Source: Stentor roeselii (Eukaryota > Ciliophora > Heterotrichea > Heterotrichida > Stentoridae). From it: a stretch of DNA of 45,674 nucleotides. The stretch is from contig RSEH01000329.1 in assembly GCA_006503475.1 (NCBI GenBank), positions 1-45,674 on the forward strand, given 5' to 3'. The position numbers and the translations under genes are program-made. The notes below the pieces were generated by a model. That model was given only the letters and a program-made list of their open reading frames with translations, did no database searches and was not told the origin of the DNA. Below, piece after piece: positions 18,087 through 27,307 of this stretch. Position 1 is the stretch's first letter, and each line of letters begins with the position of its first letter.

Positions 18087-19304
18087 CTACTCATACCTTA
18101 ACTCAACTAAACTCTTACTACTCGGGTCAATGCAGAATAGTTTCAAATGAGAGTCGATAAAGTAAATCTTTCCTTTTCTTCTAAAAGAAAGAGAAATAGC
18201 TAAAGGATTGCTAATCCAATTAATCGGATACTTGTCAACTTTCCATTGACTTCTCTCTTTTCGTATCTCAAAAAGTCCTTCATTACTCGCTAAAAACTCC
18301 TGACAAATCGCTTTATACCCTCCACTTACTTCAAATTCAATAAGTTCATAATTTTCATTATTTTCATCAAAAACCCAAAAACCATTCAAACCGACTCCTG
18401 TCAGTAAAATTTTCCCTGAAATTAAAGAACCACTTGGAAAAGCTGCTTCTTTTGGAAGGTTTCCTATTTTTTTCCAGGAAAAATCGGAAAGGTCGAATCT
18501 TTCACAATTTCTTGATATTGGGTTACTTGAACCGAAGATGAAAATTTTTTCGTCTTTTTTTATGCAGGTTGAACCATTGCGTGAAAAGTTACTGTTTGGA
18601 AGCTTTTCTATTTTGTTTAGGTAAATGTCGTAGATGCAGGTCTCGCTTGAAGCTTCGAAGTGCTTTGAACCACCGTGTAAGAAGAAAATTCCGTTGTTTA
18701 GTTCGCAGCCTGAGGAAAAGACGCAGGGAAATGTTGTGGTTGAGTCGGATTTTAAACATTGTAAAGAGTCTATGTCGATCTTGTGGAAGGTCGGCCCTTT
18801 AGTCGTGAAATAAAAAATAAAATCCTTATGAATTTCATTCGGAATCGGAAACTTTTCCAAAAAATCGAAAGTAAAAGTCTCTGAAATCTGACTAACAGCT
18901 CGACTGATATGACTATCAAGACTAGGTAGCTGTAAAAGTGACTTCGATAAATAAAAAAACGTTTTTTTCGTTAAAGTTGAAGTTTCTGTAAAAGTCTTGA
19001 TTTGTTCAGTCAGAGTTTCTTCAATTTTTCTAACAGTTTCCAGAGCTTTCATAGAACTAAGGCTTACTTGGGCAATAAGACAATCAGCCATTGAAGAGAT
19101 GAGTAGTTTAAGGCTGGATAATTGAGATTTATAAGAATCTAGAAGGGAAACGATTTCTTTTGGGCTTAGGTCTTGTCGAGTTTCGTCTGTGATCTTGAAG
19201 ATAGGGTGGTAAGGGTTTTTTTTTGATCTTGGCGAAGTTGGCATTGATGGAAAGTTGCTTCGGTTTGGAGTGAGAGGGGTCCTTGGACTTCCTAAATTCG
19301 ACAT
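18087..19304 (-). CDS. Kelch-like beta-propeller protein with N-terminal coiled coil
   Basis: 405 aa. The N-terminus is Ser/Pro-rich (SPRTPLTPNRSNFPS). Residues of about 45-150 are helical (LDSYKSQLSSLKLLIS, VRKIEETLTEQIKTF). From about 190 onward, degenerate kelch-type repeats follow: GIFFLHGGSKH, KIFIFGSSNPI, ILLTGVGLNGFWVFD, KIYFIDSHLKLFCID. It resembles the C-terminus of the B-box/kelch protein at 44015-45325 but lacks that protein's N-terminal Cys/His motif. By family it is a protein-interaction scaffold; the partner is unknown. Start context is CCTATAAATG. It is the last gene of the dense block before the gene-poor right half. Confidence 0.75.
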   Translation of the reverse strand: MSNLGSPRTPLTPNRSNFPSMPTSPRSKKNPYHPIFKITDETRQDLSPKEIVSLLDSYKSQLSSLKLLISSMADCLIAQVSLSSMKALETVRKIEETLTEQIKTFTETSTLTKKTFFYLSKSLLQLPSLDSHISRAVSQISETFTFDFLEKFPIPNEIHKDFIFYFTTKGPTFHKIDIDSLQCLKSDSTTTFPCVFSSGCELNNGIFFLHGGSKHFEASSETCIYDIYLNKIEKLPNSNFSRNGSTCIKKDEKIFIFGSSNPISRNCERFDLSDFSWKKIGNLPKEAAFPSGSLISGKILLTGVGLNGFWVFDENNENYELIEFEVSGGYKAICQEFLASNEGLFEIRKERSQWKVDKYPINWISNPLAISLSFRRKGKIYFIDSHLKLFCIDPSSKSLVELRYE

Positions 19305-20350
19305 TTATAGGAAATTTGCCAGTATTAGTGAGATTTATTGTTTTAATCATATCTTGGGGTTTGGAATATTTAAATTTTTTTTTAGATGAATTTAGAAATG
19401 GAGAGGTTTTTTAGGAAGTTAGGGATTTTTATGCAGGATTTTTTTTGGGAGATGAATTTGGGTTTATTTGATTTAAGTTATGATATTTTTATGGTTTTAT
19501 ATTGTGAAGACTTTGATTATTGTATTTAGGTATTTTAGGTAGATATTAAATTATTGTGGTTTGATTTTCGCTTCTAGAATAAGTGGAGATTTTAGAGTTG
19601 ATCGATTTTACTTTTAATTTTAAGAGGAATGATATAAAGTTTTTGGAATTTGCTTTTGTTTTAATTTGAGTTTTGGTGAAGGGTAAGCTACTTTATGCAT
19701 CTTTAAAGCCTTTTTGAGAGAAATGAATTAAATAATTTGGCCCTAGGTAAGTTTTATTAATATTACCTATCTCATAGGAAACAATATAATTTTCTATTAG
19801 GCTATTCAGATATATTATATTTGATTATTAATTTAAATATAATTCGAATATTAATCTCTTGATCTGATTCTTTCACTTGAATATATGGAAGTTTAAATTA
19901 GGACCTGTGAAGATACTTTCTTATAAGTGTCCTTCGAATCGTTCAGAGATATAAACATTAATTTCTCCTATTAAGTATTTAATACTCCTCATATGAGTGA
20001 AAAGAATTATTTATACCTAATTTGATTTATATAAAAGAAAATTTGCAAGTATATATTTTGAGTTAGTTGTATTTTTCAATAAGGAAAAACAATTCAATTT
20101 TGCATGAATTAAATCTTTCAATTTTCTTTCATAGTTCATGAATCATTTCAATAAACTCAAAAATCTTCTCGATATTCTTACAAGGCTTAATAATCTCTAC
20201 ACAATTTGCACTTTATGTGTTTTTTTCTATATCTTCAGAGATTTGTACTGTGCAGTGATGGGAAAACATAACCCAAATTCCATGCTTATTCAACCATATT
20301 AAAAAGATACAGTTTTATTGAATTTCTATTAAACTTATATACCTAGAAAC
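19305..20350. other. Gene-free spacer, about 1 kb
   Basis: The first 250 bases are G+T-rich and nearly C-free on the plus strand; the rest is plain AT-rich DNA. Around 20110-20290, minus-strand text has weakly coding-like runs interrupted by stops, possibly a relic. I see no RNA gene, repeat or intact gene. Confidence 0.4.
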
Positions 20351-21178
20351 TTAATCTCTTGATGTAATTGAACTTGAATTAAAATCAAAAATATTCTTTT
20401 CACCCATCAAGTTAATCTGAATTTTATTCCTTGCAGGAGAGAACCTACTAAGTCTTTGATGAAATACCTCAGAAAATAAAGGGCTATGATTTCTAATAAT
20501 AGGATAATTTTCATGAGAAAAATTCCGTCTTTCATCATTTTTTTTCATAGGAGGTTGTTGCTTGATAAGATTAGGACATTTTTTATCAAGTTTAATAATC
20601 CCACTCTCAAAAGCCTTCTTGAACTTTATAAGCCTTACAAAAGAGACTCCCTTATTATGAATCTTTATTTCTTCATTTGAATCAGATTCACTTTCGCCTT
20701 CAACTTCGATTTGGTACTTCGGCTGAATAAATTTTACAATTTCAATTGAAAAGAATTTTTTGGCATAATCTTTGAAATCATTGAAATAAATATCCGCACT
20801 TTCATTGAAATATAAATTATTGATATAGTCTTTTATTGTCACTTTTGATGCAAATTTTTGGATTCTTTCTTTAATATCTATGCCTTGATATGTGAGCTGA
20901 GAAAGAATTTCTTGGCTTAGGGATTTTATTGAATTTATTAGATTGGAAGTTGTTTTTAAGATTTTTTCTCTGCAATTTTTTAGATTTTTGTTGAGTTCTT
21001 GGAGAAGTTGTTGGTAATCAGGGATTATCTTTGATAAAGGAATCTGAATGTGGTTTGGAAATCGCGAATTATGACGAGTTTTGTGAATGGTGCAGAGTTT
21101 GTGATCATGATTTTGCTTGCAGATGAATTCAGCTTTGTTTTTTAAGCACTCTGAACATAAAATCATTGAAAATTCCAT
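20351..21178 (-). CDS. B-box-like zinc finger plus coiled-coil protein
   Basis: 275 aa counting from the ATG at 21178 (MEFSMILC). An in-frame ATG seven codons earlier exists, but MEF/MEY is the common start of the related genes and the context TACTAATAATGGAA fits. The N-terminus has C-x2-C-x8-C-x8-C-x2-H-x3-H spacing (CSEC...CKQNHDHKLCTIHKTRH), B-box-like and probably zinc-binding. Residues of about 45-130 are helical (LLQELNKNLKNCREKIL, LSQEILSQL). The C-terminus is basic and Asn/Ser-rich. It is a distant member of the family dispersed over the right half of the window; function unknown. Confidence 0.7.
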   Translation of the reverse strand: MEFSMILCSECLKNKAEFICKQNHDHKLCTIHKTRHNSRFPNHIQIPLSKIIPDYQQLLQELNKNLKNCREKILKTTSNLINSIKSLSQEILSQLTYQGIDIKERIQKFASKVTIKDYINNLYFNESADIYFNDFKDYAKKFFSIEIVKFIQPKYQIEVEGESESDSNEEIKIHNKGVSFVRLIKFKKAFESGIIKLDKKCPNLIKQQPPMKKNDERRNFSHENYPIIRNHSPLFSEVFHQRLSRFSPARNKIQINLMGEKNIFDFNSSSITSRD

Positions 21179-21612
21179 TATTAGTAAATTATAGATCATT
21201 TTTAATAAGGTTTGACTAATAGTTCATGAAATTTCGATAAAAAATTGTATAAAATAATAGGATTTATAATAGAGATAATTAAAGGAATATTTTGTTGATC
21301 TATTATCAAATTAACTGTGATTATTCACTGAAAAAAAATCATTATTGAGTACTAATATATTTCAAATAGCAAACCTTAACTAATCAGAAGATATTCGATC
21401 GATATTTAAACAGTCTAATGAATATTTAATAAAAAGTAGTTCCAACAGGAATATTCGAATAGTTAATAATATTAATTTAATAATTATTATTATCTAATAT
21501 ATAGAGTTGCAACTAATATCATACTAATTCAAATATATAAATTATAGAAATTTAGCTTTCCTAATTTATTTACCGGTATTTTGATTCGTAAGGAATATCA
21601 ACAATTTTTATT
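21179..21612. other. AT-rich spacer
   Basis: No gene or relic recognised. The sequence is almost pure A/T with a short palindrome-like AATATTCGATCGATATT around 21389-21405. Confidence 0.4.
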
Positions 21613-22824
21613 TTACTTATAAAAATCTTGCCGTGTCTTCCTAATAAACTTACGTTCTTCATCAATTTTGTCTTGATTTGCCTCATTTTTAGGTATCACT
21701 GGTGATAATACAGCTTGTTTATTTGTTGATATAATTTGACCATCTTCAGTACATCTTTTAATTCTGTAGTTTGTTTTTGGCTTGGTAACTAGATCCTTTA
21801 GTGTAATTCTCTTCTTTATAGTACGATGATTTTCTGGACTAGAACTGAAATCCTCATCTTTATTTTCATCTACTTTAATTATTGAATTTTTTTCATAATC
21901 TTCATTCTTTTCTTCTTCTTTTGACTCTATTTCTGAAATATTTTCATTTCTATTGATTACTGGTATTTTCTCAATTTCTTTATTGTTTATGCTAGGATCT
22001 TCTAAATCAGGCTTTTCTTTTTCCTCTATTTCCTCTATATTTTCAGTCTTATTTAAAATTAGTGTTTTCTCAATTTCTTTATTGTTTATGCTAGGATCTT
22101 CTAAATTATGCTTTTCTTCTTCTTTTGACTCTATCTCTGTAATATTTTCATTTCTATTGATTACTGGTGTTTTCTCAATTTCTTCATTGTTTTTGATTTG
22201 ATCTTCAACTGAGAGGTTTGATATCTGGTTAATTTCTAAATTAGGAAAGTTTTGCACAGAATCTCTAAGTTGACTTGAGATTCTAGAGTTATTTGATCTG
22301 TAGCTGTCTTCAGGTGAACTTTTACCAATAGAAATTATGTCAAATTTTTGTAGATTTAATTGGTTTTTATTTTCATTTATAGGAAAAATTTCAGATTTGG
22401 ACATAAAGTTCTTCTTAAATATGGTTTCGATGCTATCTAGCCATTTTTCATCATTAAAGTTAACTTCGATTTTTTCTATGTATTCTTTGATTTCTGATAA
22501 TTTCAAATCTTTAATATTTTGTTTTATATTATCGAAAGAATTTTTTACTTTTTCTAGAATTACTTTTGTTTCTTGCCTAATTTTTTCAATTGCTATCAAG
22601 CAATATTTATTTATTCTTTTTAAGGTTTCACTACTTTTTTCGTCAAGTTCCATAAAGTTCTTTCTTAATAAATCATTTAATCGATTTCTATCTAAATATA
22701 AACTATGATCACAATTTTTAACCTCCTCTTTAAAGTGTTTATCACAGAATTTCTTGTTTAAGTTTGTTTCCTTGAAGTTTATTGCAGGTAAACTGCAACA
22801 TCCTATATTGCACTTGTATTCCAT
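21613..22824 (-). CDS. Zinc-finger/coiled-coil family protein, member 1, with internal acidic repeats
   Basis: 403 aa. N-terminal Cys/His pattern: C5, C9/C10, C27-x2-H30 (FCDKHF). Then SLYLDRNRLNDLL, a helical segment with CLIAIEKIRQETKVILEKV, YIEKIEVNF and the signature WLDSIETIF near 129-137. These stretches are shared with the genes at 29078-30055, 35399-36544 and 39261-40207. The C-terminal half is unlike theirs: three acidic repeats of about 33 aa (residues of roughly 214-312) followed by a basic tail. Start context TATAATAAATGGA is the same as in the siblings. By spacing of Cys/His and the following coiled coil it resembles TRIM/B-box architecture without a RING. No function can be assigned. 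Confidence 0.75.
   Translation of the reverse strand: MEYKCNIGCCSLPAINFKETNLNKKFCDKHFKEEVKNCDHSLYLDRNRLNDLLRKNFMELDEKSSETLKRINKYCLIAIEKIRQETKVILEKVKNSFDNIKQNIKDLKLSEIKEYIEKIEVNFNDEKWLDSIETIFKKNFMSKSEIFPINENKNQLNLQKFDIISIGKSSPEDSYRSNNSRISSQLRDSVQNFPNLEINQISNLSVEDQIKNNEEIEKTPVINRNENITEIESKEEEKHNLEDPSINNKEIEKTLILNKTENIEEIEEKEKPDLEDPSINNKEIEKIPVINRNENISEIESKEEEKNEDYEKNSIIKVDENKDEDFSSSPENHRTIKKRITLKDLVTKPKTNYRIKRCTEDGQIISTNKQAVLSPVIPKNEANQDKIDEERKFIRKTRQDFYK
21889..22185 (-). repeat. Three in-frame repeats inside the acidic region
   Basis: Protein repeats EIEKTPVINRNENITEIES, EIEKTLILNKTENIEEIEE and EIEKIPVINRNENISEIES. The first two are followed by LEDPSINNK. The DNA period is about 100 bp, and units 1 and 3 are the closest match in their first halves. 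Only this family member has them. Confidence 0.75.
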
Positions 22825-22890
22825 TTATTATAATCTAATTCTCAAACTTTATATTAGTCAATATAATTTAACAAAATATAGAATAAATGG
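22825..22890 (-). promoter_or_regulatory. Conserved upstream segment of member 1
   Basis: Minus-strand start box TATAATAAATGGA at the ATG. A second conserved box, ATATAGAATAAATGG on the plus strand, lies at 22876-22890, about 60 bp upstream. The same pair with 61-67 bp spacing precedes the genes starting at 30055, 36544 and 40207, the last two with substitutions. Confidence 0.5.
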
Positions 22891-23168
22891 AAATTATACA
22901 ATGTCTAAATTCGATTGTCTTGATTTTTTCAATTTAGAAGTGTTGATAATGCTTAAACGTTTTAGTAGGTTTTGAGTTGTCTTGTAATAGATAAACCAGT
23001 TTCATTTTGGTTTATTATAAGCCTTTTGCTCATAATAGACCCTTGCAGATAACGACTGCTAAGTAGTTTTAATGTTTAGAACTCCAGCAGTCAAATTTAT
23101 TGTTCTTGAAGTCTTTTCTTAAGAAAATCCACAATTTTAAGTTGCCTGCAGTTGAATAATAAGTAAAT

Positions 23169-23602
23169 GAACTGCTCAGACTGAGACCTTCAGGACAAGT
23201 AATTGAATTTACTGAAGTTTCTCGAGGAAAAGTCACTGAAATTATCCCTTCAGGAGGAATTTTTGCATCATGGTCACTTAAATCTCCTTATATCCCTGAA
23301 CTAGATGATATCGAAGTAAATACTCCAGGACTCACTATAAACTTACTTAAGTATTTGAATATTAATTATTTTTGGAAAAGCGTTGATCAAGAAAGCTGAA
23401 GATTTTGTTTGTATTTGTTAGGGTTTTTGATTGAGATCGGCATTAAACTGATAGATCTAGTAAAGGTTGATGGGAAATATTTAGAGATATTTAATATGGA
23501 TGACATGATTTCGCATTTAGACTCTTATAGAAGTCCTTTAATTACATTGAAGTTCAACTTTTTCCTAAACTTTTTACTCTTGATAAGGCGTGGCAGGTCT
23601 TG
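23169..23602 (+). pseudogene. Decayed gene fragment, PDZ-like text
   Basis: From 23169 a frame reads well for 76 codons (LRLRPSGQVIEFTEVSRGK, VTEIIPSGGIFASW, SPYIPELDDIEV). It meets TGA at 23397 and continues in the same frame with GIKLIDLVKVDGKYLEIFN and RSPLITLKFN, then ends at a stop near 23600. The second part resembles the C-terminal half of a PDZ domain. There is no ATG at its start, and upstream text in the same direction is riddled with stops. It looks like a relic; the identification is tentative. GTTTGTATTTGTTAG at 23405-23419 could be a 15-nt intron but does not remove the TGA. Confidence 0.4.
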
Positions 23603-25168
23603 AAAGTGTTTTAACACCATCAATATCTTGATGTCTTAAAAGACTTCCTTTCTCTTTAAATTTTACGAAGATTTCAATAATTTTAATATTTTTGGATTAA
23701 CTTCTGAGTAACTTGCCAACTCTTTTCTCTTCATCTTAATGTTAACATACTTTGATTTGTCTAATATCAGTAAATTTTACTATCACTTCTAAATTTACTC
23801 TTTGGATGTTTTTTCTTAATGTCTGGATACGACGAAGTGATTTCATTCAGGTGCTTTCCGAAATTTTTGTTTTAAAATGTATTAAGTAAGCTGATTATTT
23901 TGCTCTTATAAGAATTACGAATAAGCTGTCCTTGCGGTCTTTTTTCACGAGACTTATTTACCTTTGAAATGATTTGGAAGATCTTTATTCAATGATGATT
24001 CTATCTGTTCAATGATCTTGAATATTCTGTGTCTTGTGATTTTTTAATAGACTTACAAGAATTCTGATTTTTTATTTAGTTAAATTTTTCGATAACTTCA
24101 TCAGATTCTTTGGATTCTGAAATAACTTTAAAGTTATTATAGGTTGATCTATGTCTGATCATTAATGATGCGTTTTTGAATAGCCCATCTGAATTTGGTA
24201 AATTTTAATATAATAGTTGCCTTATACCGAAATGAAAAATTACTTTAACTTCTTTAATTGTTCATGATTTGTAAAAGGATCATGCTGCTTATGAGAATAT
24301 TTTTGTAAAACTGAAGAAATTTCCCAATCTTTTCTATTATTTTATAATAAATCCTGAGATTTCATAAAATTGCAGTTTTGATTGTAGGCTTCAATCTCTT
24401 CCTTACTCAATAAAGTTTTTATTTTATAAATTAAAACTTCTTAAAAAAAGCATTAAATCGCTCAATATTTCATTAATCATGGTTTCTAAGATTGTGATGA
24501 ATCACAATGATGTTGATAATAAATTTTTTTTGCTTCAACTTGGCTTTGAGAAATTTTAAATAAGATATATATCTGATGATGTATTGCTTAATGAATCAAA
24601 TTCGTGATTTTGTACTTCAGTATATGTTTAACTTTATCTTGAAAAGAGAATCTATAACACTATTCACTAAGGCAAATAAATTGACTGATACTTGTTTGCA
24701 AATCTGTGCAAAAAAAAACTTAAAATTTCCATTGAAAATTTATATGGAATTTCAGACATATTTTGGAAATATTTTAAACTTTTTAGTAATAAATTAAAGG
24801 AATTTTGTGTCAAGTTGAATATATTCACTAAATTAATGATCTGAAAAATGTTTTATTGATCAAGCTTAGTGCCTTGGGAGATAGACATTATATATGAATA
24901 CCTTTAATAAGATTTAAGATTTTAGAGAGTTGTTTAAAATATTGATAAGGTCTTTAGAATCTTAAATAATTTATCAAAATCATTTGAGCATAAAGACGAG
25001 TGAAAAATTATGTTTATCTAAATGATAATTGAAATTTATCATTTAATTATATTGAGAAAGTAAAATCGATCAATTCTGATTCAATTAGAACTGTGAAACC
25101 TAAAAACTACCTAATTCCTACCATAATAATAAACTCTATCTCAACCAACAACTTCCAAACTCAATAAA
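23603..25168. other. Gene-free stretch with possible relics
   Basis: Plus-strand fragments up to 70 codons (for example 24576-24797, FILKRESITLFTKANKLTD) look mildly coding-like but have no start context or neighbours in frame, and may be decayed continuations of the fragment at 23169. The last 90 bases are C-rich and lead into the AMP deaminase start (AACTCAATAAAATG). Confidence 0.35.
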
Positions 25169-27292
25169 ATGTCAGAAGGCAACAGTAATCAATCAAAAAG
25201 TCCTTCAGAAGAATCATCATTCCCAATCCCCATCCCTTCAAACCCTTCCCAATCCGGTACATCTTCCAACTTGCCCAACTCCCCAAATCATCCAAATCCA
25301 GACCAATCTCTATCAAAGCCCATCTCATCTCCAAGCCACGATTCATCAGACTCCCTAAACCAAGACAGCAATTACTCATCATTCGAAAACTTACAAAAAA
25401 CTAAAAAACTCACAAAAGCTGACTTAAACTCTTTAAAAACCTCAGAAAAACTCGCATTTCGAAGAATTCAATTCTCAAAGATTCCCACCAGCCTTAAGCC
25501 GAAGTACGAGCAAGAAGAAGTTGAAATATCTTGCTCGACTTTAGTAAAACTTTTAGAAATACGAGATAAGTATATTTTTTTTGATGAATTCAATTTGCAG
25601 CACCCTTTGGACTTCACAATTCGAGGAAATAAAACCTTTGAAGTGATTGAAGAGTTGAAAAGTGATTTTTTAATGAGTGAATTTAGGTCAGGGGTGGTTT
25701 CTTTCAAATTGTTGGATTCTGAGGTGACGACGCAGGTGATCTCTGTTGAAGAATTTTTTAAGGATTTGGATGTTTTGATTAGAGCGATGTCAGAGGCTGC
25801 TGTTAAAAGTTTCTGTCGTAAGAGGTTAAAGCTGCTTTCAAGTAAGTTTAAACTTCATGAGCTTTGTAATGGGGAACGTGAAAGATTGCATCAAAAGTTG
25901 AAATTTATGAGGAATTTTAATAATGTTACTAAAGTGGATAACCACATCCACCTAGCAGGAGCAATGAACCAAAAGCACTTACAAAAGTTCATGAAAAAAA
26001 AACTCCTTCATAATCCATCAGAACTCGTAACTCTATCCCCAACAGGAGAACCTCAAACTCTTCACCAAGTTTTTGAAAATTCCGGAATATCCTCTGAAAA
26101 TTTAACAGTCGACATATTAGACATGAGTGCCGATCACAGCATTTTTCATCGTTTCGACAAGTTCAACTTAAAATTCAACCCAATGGGCCGTCCTTTATTA
26201 AGAGAAATATTTTTAAAAACCGATAATTATTTAAACGGAAGATATTTCGCTGAAATCACAAAAGAGCTAATATCAAAACTTGAACAAGAAAAAAATACTA
26301 AAACTGAATTTCGTGTTTCAATTTACGGAAGAAAAATCGATGAATGGTTAAAACTCGCAATTTGGTTCACCTCTTTTAATCTAACTTCAAAGTGCGTTAA
26401 ATGGTTAATCCAAGTCCCTAGAATTTTCAATCATTTCCACTCATCAGGTCAAGTCCTCCACTTCCAAGACTTCCTCTTCAACCTATTCAATCCAATAGTT
26501 TCAGCGACTTTACACCCTGAGTCTTTTCCTGAGATTTCAAGATTTTTATTAGAAATTGTTGGGTTTGACTCAGTAGATGACGAGTCTAAAAATGAAGATA
26601 TTCGAAGTTATTTAGACTTTAAGTCAGTAACACCTGAGAACTGGAAAAGTAATGAAAACCCGCCGTATAGTTATTATTGTTACTATATGTTTGCGAATAT
26701 CTTCAATATTAACCAACTCCGCGCTGCCCGGGGGTTGAATACCTTTGCATTCAGGCCGCATAGTGGCGAAGCTGGTTCAATAAGCCACCTTGCGGCGGCT
26801 TTTTTGACTTCGCATGGAGTGAATCATGGAATTGAACTTAAAAATTCGCCTGTCTTGCAGTATTTGTTTTACTTGAAACAAATTGGATTGTCGGTTTCGC
26901 CTTTGTCGAATAATAAACTTTTTTTGAAAATTTCTCATAATCCTTTTTTGAAGTTTTTTCAAAGAGGACTTAATGTTGCACTTTCAACTGATGCTCCTCT
27001 TGTTTTTCACTTTACTCGTGAAGGACTTGTTGAAGAGTATAGTGTTGCTGCTCAGGCTTTGGAATTGAATGATGTGGATTTGTGTGAAATCGCGAGGAAT
27101 AGTGTTATTCAGAGTGGATTTGAATTTAGGGATAAATGTAAGTGGCTTGGTAAGGATTTTATTGAAGGAGGACCGGAGAGTAATGAGTTTTGTTGCTCTG
27201 GATTGGCTTCGGTCAGATATGCTTATCGTTACGAGACTTTTATTCAAGAGGTTGAGTATATTGAAAGACATTCTGGTAGAAATGTTGATTAA
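25169..27292 (+). CDS. AMP deaminase
   Basis: 707 aa. AMPD converts AMP to IMP and ammonia in purine interconversion. After a Ser/Pro-rich N-terminus (1-70), the catalytic domain carries the zinc-site motifs: KVDNHIHLAGAMNQKHL with H259 and H261, FRPHSGEAGS with H531 and E534, HGIELKNSPVLQYL, SPLSNN, and LSTDAPLVFH with D608 as zinc ligand. Also conserved are FHRFDKFNLKFNPMG, IYGRK and EIARNSVIQSGF. One oddity: the canonical STDDPL reads STDAPL, so the second Asp, which in the adenosine-deaminase superfamily contacts the purine ring, is Ala609. Length and motif order otherwise fit the family. It is the only plainly housekeeping gene in the right half; its stop is 15 bp from the end of the convergent pseudogene. 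Confidence 0.95.
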   Translation: MSEGNSNQSKSPSEESSFPIPIPSNPSQSGTSSNLPNSPNHPNPDQSLSKPISSPSHDSSDSLNQDSNYSSFENLQKTKKLTKADLNSLKTSEKLAFRRIQFSKIPTSLKPKYEQEEVEISCSTLVKLLEIRDKYIFFDEFNLQHPLDFTIRGNKTFEVIEELKSDFLMSEFRSGVVSFKLLDSEVTTQVISVEEFFKDLDVLIRAMSEAAVKSFCRKRLKLLSSKFKLHELCNGERERLHQKLKFMRNFNNVTKVDNHIHLAGAMNQKHLQKFMKKKLLHNPSELVTLSPTGEPQTLHQVFENSGISSENLTVDILDMSADHSIFHRFDKFNLKFNPMGRPLLREIFLKTDNYLNGRYFAEITKELISKLEQEKNTKTEFRVSIYGRKIDEWLKLAIWFTSFNLTSKCVKWLIQVPRIFNHFHSSGQVLHFQDFLFNLFNPIVSATLHPESFPEISRFLLEIVGFDSVDDESKNEDIRSYLDFKSVTPENWKSNENPPYSYYCYYMFANIFNINQLRAARGLNTFAFRPHSGEAGSISHLAAAFLTSHGVNHGIELKNSPVLQYLFYLKQIGLSVSPLSNNKLFLKISHNPFLKFFQRGLNVALSTDAPLVFHFTREGLVEEYSVAAQALELNDVDLCEIARNSVIQSGFEFRDKCKWLGKDFIEGGPESNEFCCSGLASVRYAYRYETFIQEVEYIERHSGRNVD

Positions 27293-27307
27293 ACTTAAGT
27301 CATGGAT

